Source: Streptococcus ruminicola
GTDB lineage: Bacteria > Bacillota > Bacilli > Lactobacillales > Streptococcaceae
Length of the DNA stretch: 64,000 nucleotides
Direction of reading: 5' to 3'
Assembly (NCBI RefSeq): GCF_011387195.1
Contig: NZ_CP046919.1
Span: 62,001-126,000, forward strand
The position numbers and the translations under genes are program-made. Shown piece after piece: positions 27,220 through 36,475 of this stretch; positions within the stretch are counted from its first letter, which is position 1; the number at the start of each line of letters is the position of its first letter. Below the pieces are notes generated by a model. The model saw only the letters and a list, made by a program, of their open reading frames with translations. It was not told the origin of the DNA and did no database searches.

Positions 27220-27302
27220 CTTAATACACCTCGCTCAATTGATTTTATTACTATTATCTTAACATGATTAGGCTAAATAATCAAATAAGTACTGTAAGAA
27301 AT

Positions 27303-28031
27303 TTACAGCTCAACGTCAAATACTTCTAGTTTCGCTAGCTCTTCTGCTGTCAATCGACGCCACTCACCTAGTGATAAGTTTTCATCCAATTGTAATGGTC
27401 CCATACTCAAACGTTCTAGGTCTGTGACTTCCTTGCCACAAGCTAAAACCATGCGTTTGACTTGATGGAATTTGCCTTCTTTAATCGTAATAGCCACTAA
27501 GCTTGTCTTGGCAGCTTCATTAACCTCTAAAATCTCTAGCTGCGCTGGTTGACACGTGAAATCTTTCAACTCGATACCTTTAGCAAAATGCTCGACATCT
27601 TCAGCTGTCATAATCCCAGCTACTTTAGCGCGATAAAGCTTATCAACATGCTTTTTAGGCGAAAGCATGGCATGCGCCAATTTCCCATTATTTGTCAAAA
27701 GCAAAAGCCCGTGAGTATCAATATCTAATCGCCCAACAGGAAAGACTTCTTTATCCCAAGCTGTCTTATCAAGTAAATCCAGTACCGTCTTATGTTGATT
27801 GTCCTCAGTTGCAGAAATGACTCCTTTTGGTTTATTAAGCATGTAATAAACGTATTTTTCATAAGACAGATTTTGTCCCTGACAAATGACTTGATCTACT
27901 TTTTCATCGATTTGTGTCTTAGGAGAGGTCTCGATTTTTCCATTGACAGAGACTTGTTTTTTCTTAAGAAGCTGTTTGACTTCTGTGCGTGAGCCTTGAC
28001 CTGCTTCAACTAAAAATTTATCTAAACGCAT
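27303..28031 (-). CDS. rsuA: 16S rRNA pseudouridine synthase, RsuA family
   Basis: 242-residue RluA/RsuA-fold enzyme that isomerises a uridine in small-subunit rRNA (U516 in E. coli). N-terminal S4 RNA-binding domain (MRLDKFLVEAGQGSRTEVKQLLKK) and catalytic motif GRLDIDTHGLLLLTN with Asp103. The KLYRAKV and EGKFHQVKRM strands are also family hallmarks. The exact target uridine is inferred. AAAGGAAATATATG precedes the start. Confidence 0.92.
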   Translation of the reverse strand: MRLDKFLVEAGQGSRTEVKQLLKKKQVSVNGKIETSPKTQIDEKVDQVICQGQNLSYEKYVYYMLNKPKGVISATEDNQHKTVLDLLDKTAWDKEVFPVGRLDIDTHGLLLLTNNGKLAHAMLSPKKHVDKLYRAKVAGIMTAEDVEHFAKGIELKDFTCQPAQLEILEVNEAAKTSLVAITIKEGKFHQVKRMVLACGKEVTDLERLSMGPLQLDENLSLGEWRRLTAEELAKLEVFDVEL

Positions 28032-28082
28032 ATATTTCCTTTTACTAATATGATACTTTCATTGTACCATTTTTTAAGTCAT

Positions 28083-28117
28083 AAAAAAACAAGGCTCGAT
28101 AGGCTCGAACCTTGTTT
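28083..28117 (-). terminator. Terminator of the first oppA gene
   Basis: AACAAGG.TCGA/TCGA.CCTTGTT stem with one G-T pair, followed by seven T on the minus strand. Confidence 0.85.
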
Positions 28118-28134
28118 AATCATCACCTCATGAT

Positions 28135-29781
28135 TTATTTTTTGTATGCGTGTGTGAAGTCTACAGACAAACCTGTTGAGTTACGGACAAGACCTTTAAG
28201 ATCTGGATTTTGAAGTGATTTTGTACTACGGAAGTAGATTGGGTTATAAAGTGCGTTGTCATAAAGAGCTTTTTCAGCGGCTTTATAATCATCAGCAGCA
28301 GCTTTAGGATCTAGAGCATCTGTAGTAATAGCTTTTTGGTAGGCAGCATCATAATCTGCATTTGAGAACTTACCATAGTTGTATGATGAACCAGTAGTAA
28401 AGAGTCCGTAGAATGTAGATCCTTCTGGATAGTCACCACCCCAAAGAACAAGGGCAACATCAAAGTTTTGGTTCTTAGTATCTTCAAGACGTTGTTTGAA
28501 AGTAACGAATTTTTCTTCGACTTTCAATCCTGGAAGAGCTTCTTCCCAAGTTTGTTTGATATAGTCAACTGATGCTTTAGCAACTGGAGCATCTGAGTCA
28601 GCTGTGATAGTCAATTTAACTGAATCAGTACCAAGTTCTGCAAGACCTTCTTTGAAGAGTTTTGTAGCTTCTTTCTTATCATAGCTGTAACCTGGTGATA
28701 CGTATTTAGCCAAGTCAGTTCCATCAGGAAGTTTTTCAAGACCTGTTGGTGCTAGAGCTGTTGCAGCTTTTGAACCAGTATCGATGGCAGCTTTAACGAT
28801 ACCTTCACGGTCTGTTGCCAAGTTAAGAGCTTGACGGATTTTAGTGTTATTCAAAGCAGTCACTGTACCAGTTTGGTTGTAAACCATGTAAGTTGTAGTT
28901 GCTTCTGGAACTGGAACAACATCTTTACGGTTTTTGTTAGCTTTAAATGTTGCTTCTGTATTTGAGATGTTTGCTGTATCAAGGTCGCCATCTTTGTACA
29001 TTTGAACAGCTGTATCTGGTTTCTTGATTGTTTGAACGTTTACTTTCTTAGTTTTAACGTCTTTAGCATCCCAGTAGTATTTGTTTTTCACAAGTGTGAA
29101 GTTACCGTTTGTACCGTTCCATTTTTTAACAGTGTATGGACCAGAATACAATGCTTTATCTGAAGTTGTACCGTATTGGTCGCCTGCTTTTTCAACAAAT
29201 GCTTTACTTTGAGGCATGAAGTTTGCAAATGATAGAAGGCTCTCAAATTGTGGAGAAGGGTTTGACAAAGTAAAGATAACTTTGTTTCCATCAGCTTTTA
29301 CACCAAGTTCATCAACTGATTTTTTACCTGCAATAATATCTTCAGCGTTCAAGACATGAGCGTCTGAGGCAAGATATGAATATTCTGAAGCTGTTTTTGG
29401 ATCAACAAGACGTTGCCATGTGTAAACAAAGTCTTCAGCAGTCAATTTGCTTCCGTCTGACCATTTAAGGTTATCACGAAGAGTAGCTGTATATGTCAAA
29501 CCATCTTCTGAAACTTCAACACTTTTAGCCAAATCTGGTTGCAATTTACCATTTTTATCAACTCGAAGAAGGTTACTTCCTGAGTTACCAATAGCAATTG
29601 ATGAGTAAGTATCAGTTACTTTTGAAATATCAAGTGTGCTGATTTCAGTTGGTACAAACCAATTGATATCTTTGCTAGCAGATTTTGATGATGAATTATT
29701 TCCACCACATGCTGCTAGTGTAGCAGCAGACAACAATGTGACAGCCCCAAGACCGACACGTTTTAAAGTTTTGATCTCCAT
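28135..29781 (-). CDS. oppA: Oligopeptide-binding lipoprotein OppA (paralogue A)
   Basis: 548-residue family-5 solute-binding protein that captures extracellular peptides for an Opp importer. Lipoprotein signal ends LAAC followed by Gly/Asn/Ser linker. Family landmarks: WFVPTEISTLD, SVEVSEDGLTYTATLRDNLKWSDGSKLTAEDFVYTWQR, YSGPYTVKKWNG. The ATG at 29781 is chosen since AGGAGGATCTATT lies directly upstream. It is a close paralogue of 30181-31830, with matching promoter sequence, so it arose by tandem duplication. No oppBCDF genes here. Such proteins can also deliver peptide pheromones to Rgg regulators (established for streptococci). Confidence 0.94.
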   Translation of the reverse strand: MEIKTLKRVGLGAVTLLSAATLAACGGNNSSSKSASKDINWFVPTEISTLDISKVTDTYSSIAIGNSGSNLLRVDKNGKLQPDLAKSVEVSEDGLTYTATLRDNLKWSDGSKLTAEDFVYTWQRLVDPKTASEYSYLASDAHVLNAEDIIAGKKSVDELGVKADGNKVIFTLSNPSPQFESLLSFANFMPQSKAFVEKAGDQYGTTSDKALYSGPYTVKKWNGTNGNFTLVKNKYYWDAKDVKTKKVNVQTIKKPDTAVQMYKDGDLDTANISNTEATFKANKNRKDVVPVPEATTTYMVYNQTGTVTALNNTKIRQALNLATDREGIVKAAIDTGSKAATALAPTGLEKLPDGTDLAKYVSPGYSYDKKEATKLFKEGLAELGTDSVKLTITADSDAPVAKASVDYIKQTWEEALPGLKVEEKFVTFKQRLEDTKNQNFDVALVLWGGDYPEGSTFYGLFTTGSSYNYGKFSNADYDAAYQKAITTDALDPKAAADDYKAAEKALYDNALYNPIYFRSTKSLQNPDLKGLVRNSTGLSVDFTHAYKK

Positions 29782-29824
29782 AATAGATCCTCCTACCATA
29801 TAACTTTCTTTCGGTATGTTATGT

Positions 29825-29860
29825 ATTATAACACAATATTATCTAAAAATACAGAAAATT
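29825..29860 (-). promoter_or_regulatory. oppA (A) promoter and CodY-like box
   Basis: Minus strand TATAAT at 29825-29830 (TGT before it). The 15-mer AATTTTCTGTATTTT at 29846-29860 covers the -35 position and matches 12 of 15 bases of the CodY consensus. The same arrangement recurs before the second oppA. Confidence 0.5.
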
Positions 29861-30125
29861 TGAAAATTAATTAAAATTTCAAAAAGAGTGCTTTCACTCA
29901 TTTTTCACTCATTTTGCAAACATTTAGACTGATAGAGATGGAAATTGTTCGTTATTTTATAAAAATTCACTTGTTTTGGTGATTTACAATCAGTTTTCTT
30001 TTATCATTTTCAGCGATTATTAGAGTTTTAATCACTCAAATAATCATACTTTTCAAAGTATTTGTCAGCGTATAAAAGCTGACATCGTTTTACATATTTT
30101 TACATAAAAAGTATAAATATCACAC

Positions 30126-30160
30126 AAAAAATAAGCCCAAACATCAGTTGGGCTTATTTG
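30126..30160 (-). terminator. Terminator of the second oppA gene
   Basis: Perfect 12-bp stem AAATAAGCCCAA/TTGGGCTTATTT followed by T residues. Confidence 0.88.
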
Positions 30161-30180
30161 GTTAAACTAAATTCTAATGC

Positions 30181-31830
30181 TTACTTTTTATAAGCATGGC
30201 TAAAGTCCACTGTTAGACCTGTTGAGTTACGAACAAGGTTTTTAAGATCTGGATTTTGAAGCCATTCAGTACTACGGAAGTAAATTGGATTGTAGTGTGC
30301 ACCTTCGTAAAGGACTTTTTCAGCTGCTTTATAATCCGCTGCTGCTGCATCAGTATCCAAAGCATCAGTTGTCAAAGCTTTGTTATAAGCTTGGTCAAAT
30401 TCTGGGCTTGATACTTTACCATAGTTGTAAGCTGATGCTGATGAGAATAAACCATAGAATGTTGATCCTTCTGGATAATCTCCACCCCAAGAAACTAGTG
30501 CAACTTCAAAGTTTTGGTTTTTAGTATCTTCAAGACGTTGTTTGAAGGTTACAAATTTTTCTTCAATCTTCAATCCTGGAAGAGCTTCTTCCCAACTTTG
30601 TTTGATGTAATCAACAGCTGCTTTTGTAACAGCGTCATCTGAATCAGCAGTCACTGTCAATTTAACTGAGTTTGTACCAAGATCAGCTAAGCCTTCTTTA
30701 AATAATTTAGCGGCAGCTTTTTCGTCGTACTTGTAACCTGGTTCAACGTATTTAGAAAGGTCAGTACCATCAGTTAATTTAGCAAGTCCTGGTGTTGCAA
30801 GAGCTGTGGCTGGTTTTGATCCTGTATCGATAGCTGCTTCAACAACTCCTTTACGGTCAGTCGCTAGGTTAAGTGCTTGACGGATTTTTTCATTAGCAAG
30901 AGAGGCAACTGAGCCCGTTTCGTTATAAACGATGTAAGTCATTCGAGCTTCTGGTACTGGAACAGCATCTTTGTTTCCTTTATTAGCTTTATAGATTGAT
31001 GAGGTTGCTGAGATATTTGCGGTATCAAGCTCACCGTTTTTGTACATTTGAACGGCAGTATCTGCTTTTTTGATTGCTTGAAGATTGACTTTTTCAGTCT
31101 TAACGTTCTTAGCATCCCAATAGTATTTATTTTTAACTAAAGTAAAGCTGCCATCACTTCCGTTCCAGCCTTTGATAGTATATGGTCCAGAATAGATTTG
31201 GTCTTTAGAAGTTGTAGCATATTTATCGCCTTCTTTTTCAACAAATGCTTTTTTCTGTGGCATAAAGTTAGAAAAAGCTAGATAGTACTTAAATTGTGGG
31301 CATGGACTTGTAAGCTTAAAGGTAATTTTATTACCATCAGCTTTAACACCAAGTTGACTCAAATCAGAGATTTCACCAGTATTAATCTTATCAGCATTTT
31401 CAAGATGTGATTCAACAGCTAAATAAGCGTATTCTGAAGCTGTCTTTGGATCAACCATACGTTGCCATGTGTAGACAAAATCATCAGCAGTCAAGTCACT
31501 ACCGTCTGACCATTTCAAACCATCACGCAAAGTCGCTGTATATGTCAAACCATCCTCAGAAACTTCGACACTTTTTGCCAAGTCTGGTTTTGGTTCACCT
31601 TTTTTATCTACACGAAGTAGGTTACTTGATGAGTTCCCAATTGCTAGCGCAGAATATTGGTCAGTATTTTTTGAGATATCCAGTGTCAAAATCTCAGTCG
31701 GTGTGTACCAATTAATCTCGTTTTTATTAGCTGCAGTTTTATTTCCGCCCCCACATGCTGCTAGTAGAGCGACAGAAGCCAAACTAACCGCTCCCAGACC
31801 AACACGTTTCCAAGTTGATTTACTTTCCAT
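30181..31830 (-). CDS. oppA: Oligopeptide-binding lipoprotein OppA (paralogue B)
   Basis: 549 residues, same family and layout as paralogue A: signal ending LLAAC, then SVEVSEDGLTYTATLRDGLKWSDGSDLTADDFVYTWQRM and YSGPYTIKGWNG. The two differ mainly in the linker, in the segment around residues 150-190 (here SPCPQFKYYLAFSNFMPQ with an unusual Cys) and near the C-terminus. GGAGG precedes the ATG. It has its own promoter and terminator, so the paralogues can be expressed separately. It must use an Opp permease encoded elsewhere. Confidence 0.94.
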   Translation of the reverse strand: MESKSTWKRVGLGAVSLASVALLAACGGGNKTAANKNEINWYTPTEILTLDISKNTDQYSALAIGNSSSNLLRVDKKGEPKPDLAKSVEVSEDGLTYTATLRDGLKWSDGSDLTADDFVYTWQRMVDPKTASEYAYLAVESHLENADKINTGEISDLSQLGVKADGNKITFKLTSPCPQFKYYLAFSNFMPQKKAFVEKEGDKYATTSKDQIYSGPYTIKGWNGSDGSFTLVKNKYYWDAKNVKTEKVNLQAIKKADTAVQMYKNGELDTANISATSSIYKANKGNKDAVPVPEARMTYIVYNETGSVASLANEKIRQALNLATDRKGVVEAAIDTGSKPATALATPGLAKLTDGTDLSKYVEPGYKYDEKAAAKLFKEGLADLGTNSVKLTVTADSDDAVTKAAVDYIKQSWEEALPGLKIEEKFVTFKQRLEDTKNQNFEVALVSWGGDYPEGSTFYGLFSSASAYNYGKVSSPEFDQAYNKALTTDALDTDAAAADYKAAEKVLYEGAHYNPIYFRSTEWLQNPDLKNLVRNSTGLTVDFSHAYKK

Positions 31831-31873
31831 AAAAATTTCCTCCTACCATAAACTTTCTTTCGGTATGTCTGGT

Positions 31874-31909
31874 ATTATAACACACTATTTTCTAAAAATA
31901 CAGAAAATT
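31874..31909 (-). promoter_or_regulatory. oppA (B) promoter and CodY-like box
   Basis: Minus strand TATAAT at 31874-31879; the 15-mer AATTTTCTGTATTTT at 31895-31909 is identical to that before paralogue A. Confidence 0.5.
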
Positions 31910-32138
31910 TTAAAATTAATAAAAATTTCAAAAACTCACTTTATGATAACAAGATGTCATTTATGGCTGAAAAATGGTGAAATTGCTTGAAAATACAGGC
32001 TTTTAAGGCACTTTTATGGCAAAGTCCACTACTTCTGGTATTCTTGATTTTTCACTTTTTGCAAAGATTAAAAAATAAAAGCATAAAATTTTACGCTTCT
32101 TTCCTGCAAAATAAGTGAGAAAAACTAACACGATAATA

Positions 32139-32166
32139 AAAAAGAATGCCCAAAGGACACCCTTTT
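32139..32166 (-). terminator. Terminator of the SulP gene
   Basis: GGGTGTCC/GGGCATTC stem with G-T pairs around TTT, followed by six T on the minus strand. Confidence 0.6.
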
Positions 32167-32173
32167 ATCTATA

Positions 32174-33829
32174 TTATTTTGCTAAAGTTGCTGCGCGTTT
32201 TAGTGAAGCATCAATATTTTCACAAAGATTTTCTTGACCAACTTTTTCGATAAAGCCAGCTTTTTCCATCACACGATATGGTTGTTTATTAACGTGAGAT
32301 AAAATCAATGTCATGCCACGTTTTTTGCAGATTTCAAGTGTTTCTTCAAGAGCTTCAAGTCCTGAAATATCCATAGCAGGCACATTACGCATACGAAGAA
32401 TCAAAACATTTTTGCCTTCTTCATGAGTGAAGTTAAGGAAGTCATTTGCTGCACCGAAGAACAATGAACCAAAGATTTCATAAACAACTGTGTTACTTGG
32501 CACATGTTTCAAATCAGTGTTTTCTGAAAGTTCAGCGTCATCAAGGCTATCTTTATCAACCCATTGACGAACTGCGGCAACGTCTGACATACGTTTAAGG
32601 AATAAGAAGGCAGCCAAAACCATACCAAATTCGATGGCTACAACAAGGTCAAAGAAGACTGTTAACACAAGTGTAATTACCAAAACAGCAATATCACTCT
32701 TAGGTGCTTTTTTAAGCATGTGAACAAATGTACGCCATCCACTCATGTTATAAGCAACCATAATCAAGATTGAAGCAAGACAGCTCATTGGGATAAGTGA
32801 TGCGTAAGGCATCAAGAACAAGAGGATCAAGAGCAATGTCACAGCGTGAGTCATACCAGCGATTGGTGTACGACCACCATTTTTAACGTTGGCTGCTGTA
32901 CGAGCGATAGCACCTGTAGCAGGGATACCACCAAATAGAGCAGACATCATGTTACCAACACCTTGTCCGACCAATTCAGCATTTGAACGGTGGTGACTAC
33001 CAATCATACCATCTGAAACCACACATGAAAGAAGTGATTCGATAGATGCCAAAATTGCAATTGTAAAGGCTGGTGAAATCATTTGACGGATAAGACCAAA
33101 TGACAATTCAGGCATTGTAAATGACGGTAAACCAGCTTTGATAGTGTACAAGTCACCGATTGTTTTAACTGACATGTGACCAAATCCAACAAGAGCTGTT
33201 GTCACGATAATAGCAACAAGAGAACCTGGGATTTTTTGAGAAACACGTGGCCAGAAGATTTGGATAAGCAATGCAATCATACCAATCAAAAGTGTAGGCC
33301 AGTTGATTGTATTGATGTGTTGAGCGTAAGCTACCATTTTCTCAACAAACTCAGCTGGAACAGCACCCATGCTTAGTCCGAAGAAATCTTTTAGTTGACC
33401 AACAAAGATTCCGACAGCAATACCTAATGTGAACCCAACTGTGATTGTTTTAGGGATGAATTTAATCAAGTCTCCAAAACGAAGAAGCCCCATGACAATC
33501 ATCATAATACCAGCTAAGAATGTTGCAATGGTAAGACCTGCCATACCATATTGAGCAATGATACCATAGATGATAACAACAAACGCTGCTGTCGGTCCAC
33601 CGATTTGAACACGACTACCACCTAAAAATGAAATAAAAAAACCTGCGACAACTGCAGTATAAAGACCTTGTTCTGGATTAACACCTGATGCAATCGCTAA
33701 AGCAATTGACAATGGTAGGGCAATGATCGCCACAATAATCCCCGCAACAAGGTCTTTTGCAAACTGTGCACCCGAATAATTTTTAAGAGTACTAAACAGT
33801 TTTGGCTTAATATACTTAAAAGCGTCCAT
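32174..33829 (-). CDS. SulP/SLC26-family anion transporter with STAS domain
   Basis: 551-residue membrane transporter. The SulP core spans about residues 15-400 with 10-14 membrane segments, including the hallmark ALPLSIALAIASGVNPEQGLY and GVGNMMSALFGGIPATGAIARTAAN. A cytoplasmic STAS domain occupies about 430-540 (VVYEIFGSLFFGAANDF; ILRMRNVPAMDISGLEALEE). Substrate could be sulfate, bicarbonate or a dicarboxylate; sequence alone does not decide. GGAGGAAAAG precedes the ATG. Monocistronic, own terminator. Confidence 0.9.
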   Translation of the reverse strand: MDAFKYIKPKLFSTLKNYSGAQFAKDLVAGIIVAIIALPLSIALAIASGVNPEQGLYTAVVAGFFISFLGGSRVQIGGPTAAFVVIIYGIIAQYGMAGLTIATFLAGIMMIVMGLLRFGDLIKFIPKTITVGFTLGIAVGIFVGQLKDFFGLSMGAVPAEFVEKMVAYAQHINTINWPTLLIGMIALLIQIFWPRVSQKIPGSLVAIIVTTALVGFGHMSVKTIGDLYTIKAGLPSFTMPELSFGLIRQMISPAFTIAILASIESLLSCVVSDGMIGSHHRSNAELVGQGVGNMMSALFGGIPATGAIARTAANVKNGGRTPIAGMTHAVTLLLILLFLMPYASLIPMSCLASILIMVAYNMSGWRTFVHMLKKAPKSDIAVLVITLVLTVFFDLVVAIEFGMVLAAFLFLKRMSDVAAVRQWVDKDSLDDAELSENTDLKHVPSNTVVYEIFGSLFFGAANDFLNFTHEEGKNVLILRMRNVPAMDISGLEALEETLEICKKRGMTLILSHVNKQPYRVMEKAGFIEKVGQENLCENIDASLKRAATLAK

Positions 33830-34140
33830 CTTTTCCTCCTACTTTTATTTGTTCTCAGACGCTTACGAGAACTGACGTTACCATTTTATCACACCAAAAG
33901 TTAGAATTCTAGGGATATTAACATAAAAACTTGCAATATTTGCCCCTTTTTTGCTCCTCTAAGGGCTTCTACTTGAAATTTTGACCAAAAAACACTAACC
34001 AGCTAAAATGTAAGCGCTACACGTCAATATACGCTTATCTAAGATAATCAAAAAATGTCAGTAGGAAAAATTCTGATTTTTTCATAAAAAATATCCGAGA
34101 TTTTCACCTCAGATATTAAAATTATTCAAATGCCTACTTT
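33830..34140. other. Gene-free stretch between the ASCH and SulP genes
   Basis: 311 bases, A/T-rich. Holds the ASCH-gene terminator at its left end and presumably the SulP promoter at its right end, of which only a weak TAAAAT is visible. Nothing else seen. Confidence 0.6.
34086..34120 (-). terminator. Terminator of the ASCH-domain gene
   Basis: AATATCTGAG/CTCGGATATT stem (one G-T pair) with TTTTTAT on the minus strand. Confidence 0.75.
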
Positions 34141-34542
34141 CTACAAAACTTCTACAACTTCAAACTCTTCAAAGACAACTGACATTTGTGGTGAAAAGTG
34201 ATACCCAAGCATCTCTCCCTCACGAGTGAAGAAACGCTCGTGGCTTCTTTTCCAAGAGTCTAATGTCTCATCTTCGCCTTCAAGCTTAGCAAGGTCATAA
34301 GTGATTTCTTCATAAGGAAGAATGTGCAATTTCTTTGTTCTCACCACACAACGAGGATTGCCATCCCAATCAGTAATGACACTTAACTCTCCTTCTTTTG
34401 GCATAGTTTCATCACCAAGTTCAAAAGCTGCTAAGCTGCTTGACGTCGCTCTTTTCTGACCTTTTAAAACCAAATCAAGCAAACTATTACAAGCTTTCTC
34501 GGTCAGCTCGAAATGCCATTTTTCAAGATTTTCGATGTTCAT
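34141..34542 (-). CDS. ASCH-domain protein
   Basis: 133 residues. An ASCH domain (PUA-like beta barrel thought to bind RNA or nucleotides) fills most of the protein; its basic loop GQKRATSSSLAAFELGDETMPKEGE and the acid/hydrophobic LPYEEITYDLAKLEGEDETLDSWKRSHERFF are typical. Members related to E. coli YqfB hydrolyse N4-acetylcytidine; whether this one does is unknown. AAGGAAAAG precedes the ATG. It follows the broken hydrolase gene by 28 bases. Confidence 0.85.
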   Translation of the reverse strand: MNIENLEKWHFELTEKACNSLLDLVLKGQKRATSSSLAAFELGDETMPKEGELSVITDWDGNPRCVVRTKKLHILPYEEITYDLAKLEGEDETLDSWKRSHERFFTREGEMLGYHFSPQMSVVFEEFEVVEVL

Positions 34543-34570
34543 TTACTTTTCCTTTTCTCTCTTATTTTTA

Positions 34571-35352
34571 TTAAATGTTACAAATTGCCATCACAGATTG
34601 ATACCATTTTTCAGGATATGATGCCAAAAGTTCTTCGTGACGATAATTTTGTCTATGAATAATAGGATTTTTGAAATGTTTTTTATAGCGTTTTAAATAC
34701 TTCTCGCCCATTTTTTCCGCATAAAAAATATGTACCTTAGTCTCATCATTTTCAATCATATTAGCTAAAGGCGTGATTAAATCTGAGTAGAATTGATTGA
34801 AAAGTGATTGTTTACTGACAAATGTCAAACCAGTCATGAAAGAAAAAATATCCCTCACATAAGAATCTTTAGAAGACTCTTTTTGAAAATAGCTTTGCAC
34901 ACATTTGGAACAAAATACCCGTTTTTCAAAAAAGGATGCATTAGCATTACTAGCAATTTTCCCTTTAAAAAGGCTAATAGATGATTCTCTTGGTCAAAAT
35001 CCGAACTACCAATAATTGCTTTTGACATTATCACTTTCTTTCGTGCCACAAGCTGTGCGACAAGTGTTCCACCAAGTGATGAACCATAAGCTGCAAAAAT
35101 TTTTCCTTGATAATTTTGCTGAATCATCTCTTCAATCTTTTGAACCTCAGCCAAAATTGATTGAAAATCCTCCCTATCCTCACCATCAAATCCTGTATAC
35201 GAAACAACAAGGACAAAAAAATCTGACAGCAATCGTGGAATCACTTTCTCAAAATTCGCTTTCCAGTGACACATGGTTCCTGGTAACAAGATGATAATCG
35301 TTTTTGAAGAATCACCAAATTCATGACATAACATGACTAAACTTACACTCAC
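34571..35352 (-). pseudogene. Alpha/beta hydrolase, frameshifted
   Basis: Two overlapping frames together make one hydrolase of about 255 residues. The first (from 35352) carries the HG-like LLPGTMCHWKANF and nucleophile elbow AAYGSSLGGT, then runs out of frame near 34900 (FVPNVCKAIFKKSLLK). The second continues as VQSYFQKESSKDSYVRDIFSFMTG and ends at 34571 with a late VHIFYAEKMGEKY and MAICNI. A single-base indel around 34890-34905 explains the break. The late His of the triad would lie in the second part, so the enzyme is probably dead. Confidence 0.75.
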
Positions 35353-35400
35353 CTTCTAAATTGACATCGACTCCCTAGCATTATATCACTTTCTCAAGAA

Positions 35401-35430
35401 AAAAAGCTGTAACAACTTGTGCTACAGTCG
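35401..35430 (-). terminator. Terminator of the deaminase gene
   Basis: CTGTA.CA/TG.TACAG stem with seven T residues on the minus strand. Confidence 0.65.
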
Positions 35431-35451
35431 ATTTAACTTATCTACAATTTC

Positions 35452-35916
35452 TTAGTAGAGATTATGTTGCATGTTTTGATAATCTTTAAAAAGTTTCAAA
35501 CAATCATCATGACTAAGTTGAACAAGGTAATCTTCAGGGAGATTTTTTCGTCCTCCCATAAGCTCATCAAAGCGTTGGTCACGAAAACCAATCATGGCAT
35601 TATCAGCAATCGTACAACCATAATATACTTTATCAATATTTGCCCAAAGACAAGCTGCTAGACACATTGGACACGGCTCTCCAGTTGTAAACAAAGTTGT
35701 TCCTGACAAATCATGCGTGCCAAGTTTTTGACCTGCTGCTCTGATTGCCGTTACTTCTCCATGTGCTGTTGGATCGTGGTGAGCTAGAACCATGTTATGC
35801 CCACTAGCAATGATCTTACCATCTTTTACGATAACTGCACCAAAGGGGCCACCATCTCCCTTTTTAATCCCTTCGTAAGCCTCTTCAATAGCCTTTTGCA
35901 TGTATTCATTATCCAT
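35452..35916 (-). CDS. guaD: Guanine deaminase-like nucleoside/nucleobase deaminase
   Basis: 154-residue zinc hydrolase of the cytidine-deaminase fold, acting on a purine base such as guanine (to xanthine). Zinc site: His52 and proton-shuttling Glu54 in TAHGEV, Cys82 and Cys85 in EPCPMC. The long C-terminal part with FRDQRFDELMGGRKNLPE resembles Bacillus-type guanine deaminase rather than tRNA adenosine deaminase. The ATG at 35916 is chosen (AGGGGTG upstream); the frame is open 15 codons further. Single gene with terminator. Confidence 0.8.
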   Translation of the reverse strand: MDNEYMQKAIEEAYEGIKKGDGGPFGAVIVKDGKIIASGHNMVLAHHDPTAHGEVTAIRAAGQKLGTHDLSGTTLFTTGEPCPMCLAACLWANIDKVYYGCTIADNAMIGFRDQRFDELMGGRKNLPEDYLVQLSHDDCLKLFKDYQNMQHNLY

Positions 35917-36013
35917 ATGGGGCACCCCTTTCATATCTGTTAACTTAAGTATATCACACATTTTCAGAAAGCGATATCATAAAAAATTGATTTACATCAT
36001 CTAATAGTAAATC

Positions 36014-36421
36014 TTACGTCCATAAAGAGGTGATAAACAAAGCTGAACAATTTTCGCTTTTGACAAAGCCACAATTTTCATAGAAATCAATCTCCTTATT
36101 GTAGCCAATCACAGCAATTCTCATAAAAGATTTGTATTTTTCTTTGACCAGTTGAATCAACTTACTTCCAATCGTGTGACCTTGATAGGCAGGATCAACA
36201 AGCAAATAATGAATATAAGCATTCATCACCCCATCATCCATAGCACAAATCATGCCAACTAATTGGTCGCCATCCCAAGCCGAATAGACAGTATTAAAAT
36301 TCTGCATAGCCAGAACAAGCTTTTCAGGATAATGCCCTGATGACCATTCTACTGAAAGAAATAAACGCTCCAAATCACTGCACCTAAAGTCATGAATTGC
36401 TTTGTATTCAATAGCCGCCAT
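36014..36421 (-). CDS. GNAT-family acetyltransferase
   Basis: 135-residue N-acetyltransferase. Acetyl-CoA-binding motif A is visible as LLVDPAYQGHTIGSKLIQLVKEKY, followed by motif B AVIGYNKEIDFYENCGFV. The substrate cannot be named. AGAGGTTGTATT precedes the ATG. It stands between an epimerase-like gene and guaD, all on the minus strand. Confidence 0.85.
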   Translation of the reverse strand: MAAIEYKAIHDFRCSDLERLFLSVEWSSGHYPEKLVLAMQNFNTVYSAWDGDQLVGMICAMDDGVMNAYIHYLLVDPAYQGHTIGSKLIQLVKEKYKSFMRIAVIGYNKEIDFYENCGFVKSENCSALFITSLWT

Positions 36422-36475
36422 AATACAACCTCTTTCTTTATTCAGCTAAATCTTCTGTGTTAGTTATCACGCGCT

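Larger units (their letters stand above)
29782..30180. other. Gene-free stretch between the two oppA genes
   Basis: 399 bases. It contains the promoter and CodY-like box of oppA paralogue A, an isolated hairpin (TGTCAGC/GCTGACA at 30063-30084) and the terminator of paralogue B. Confidence 0.7.
31831..32173. other. Gene-free stretch upstream of oppA (B)
   Basis: 343 bases. The first 100 bases are homologous to the upstream region of the other oppA; the rest is A/T-rich with the SulP terminator at its end. Nothing else identified. Confidence 0.7.
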
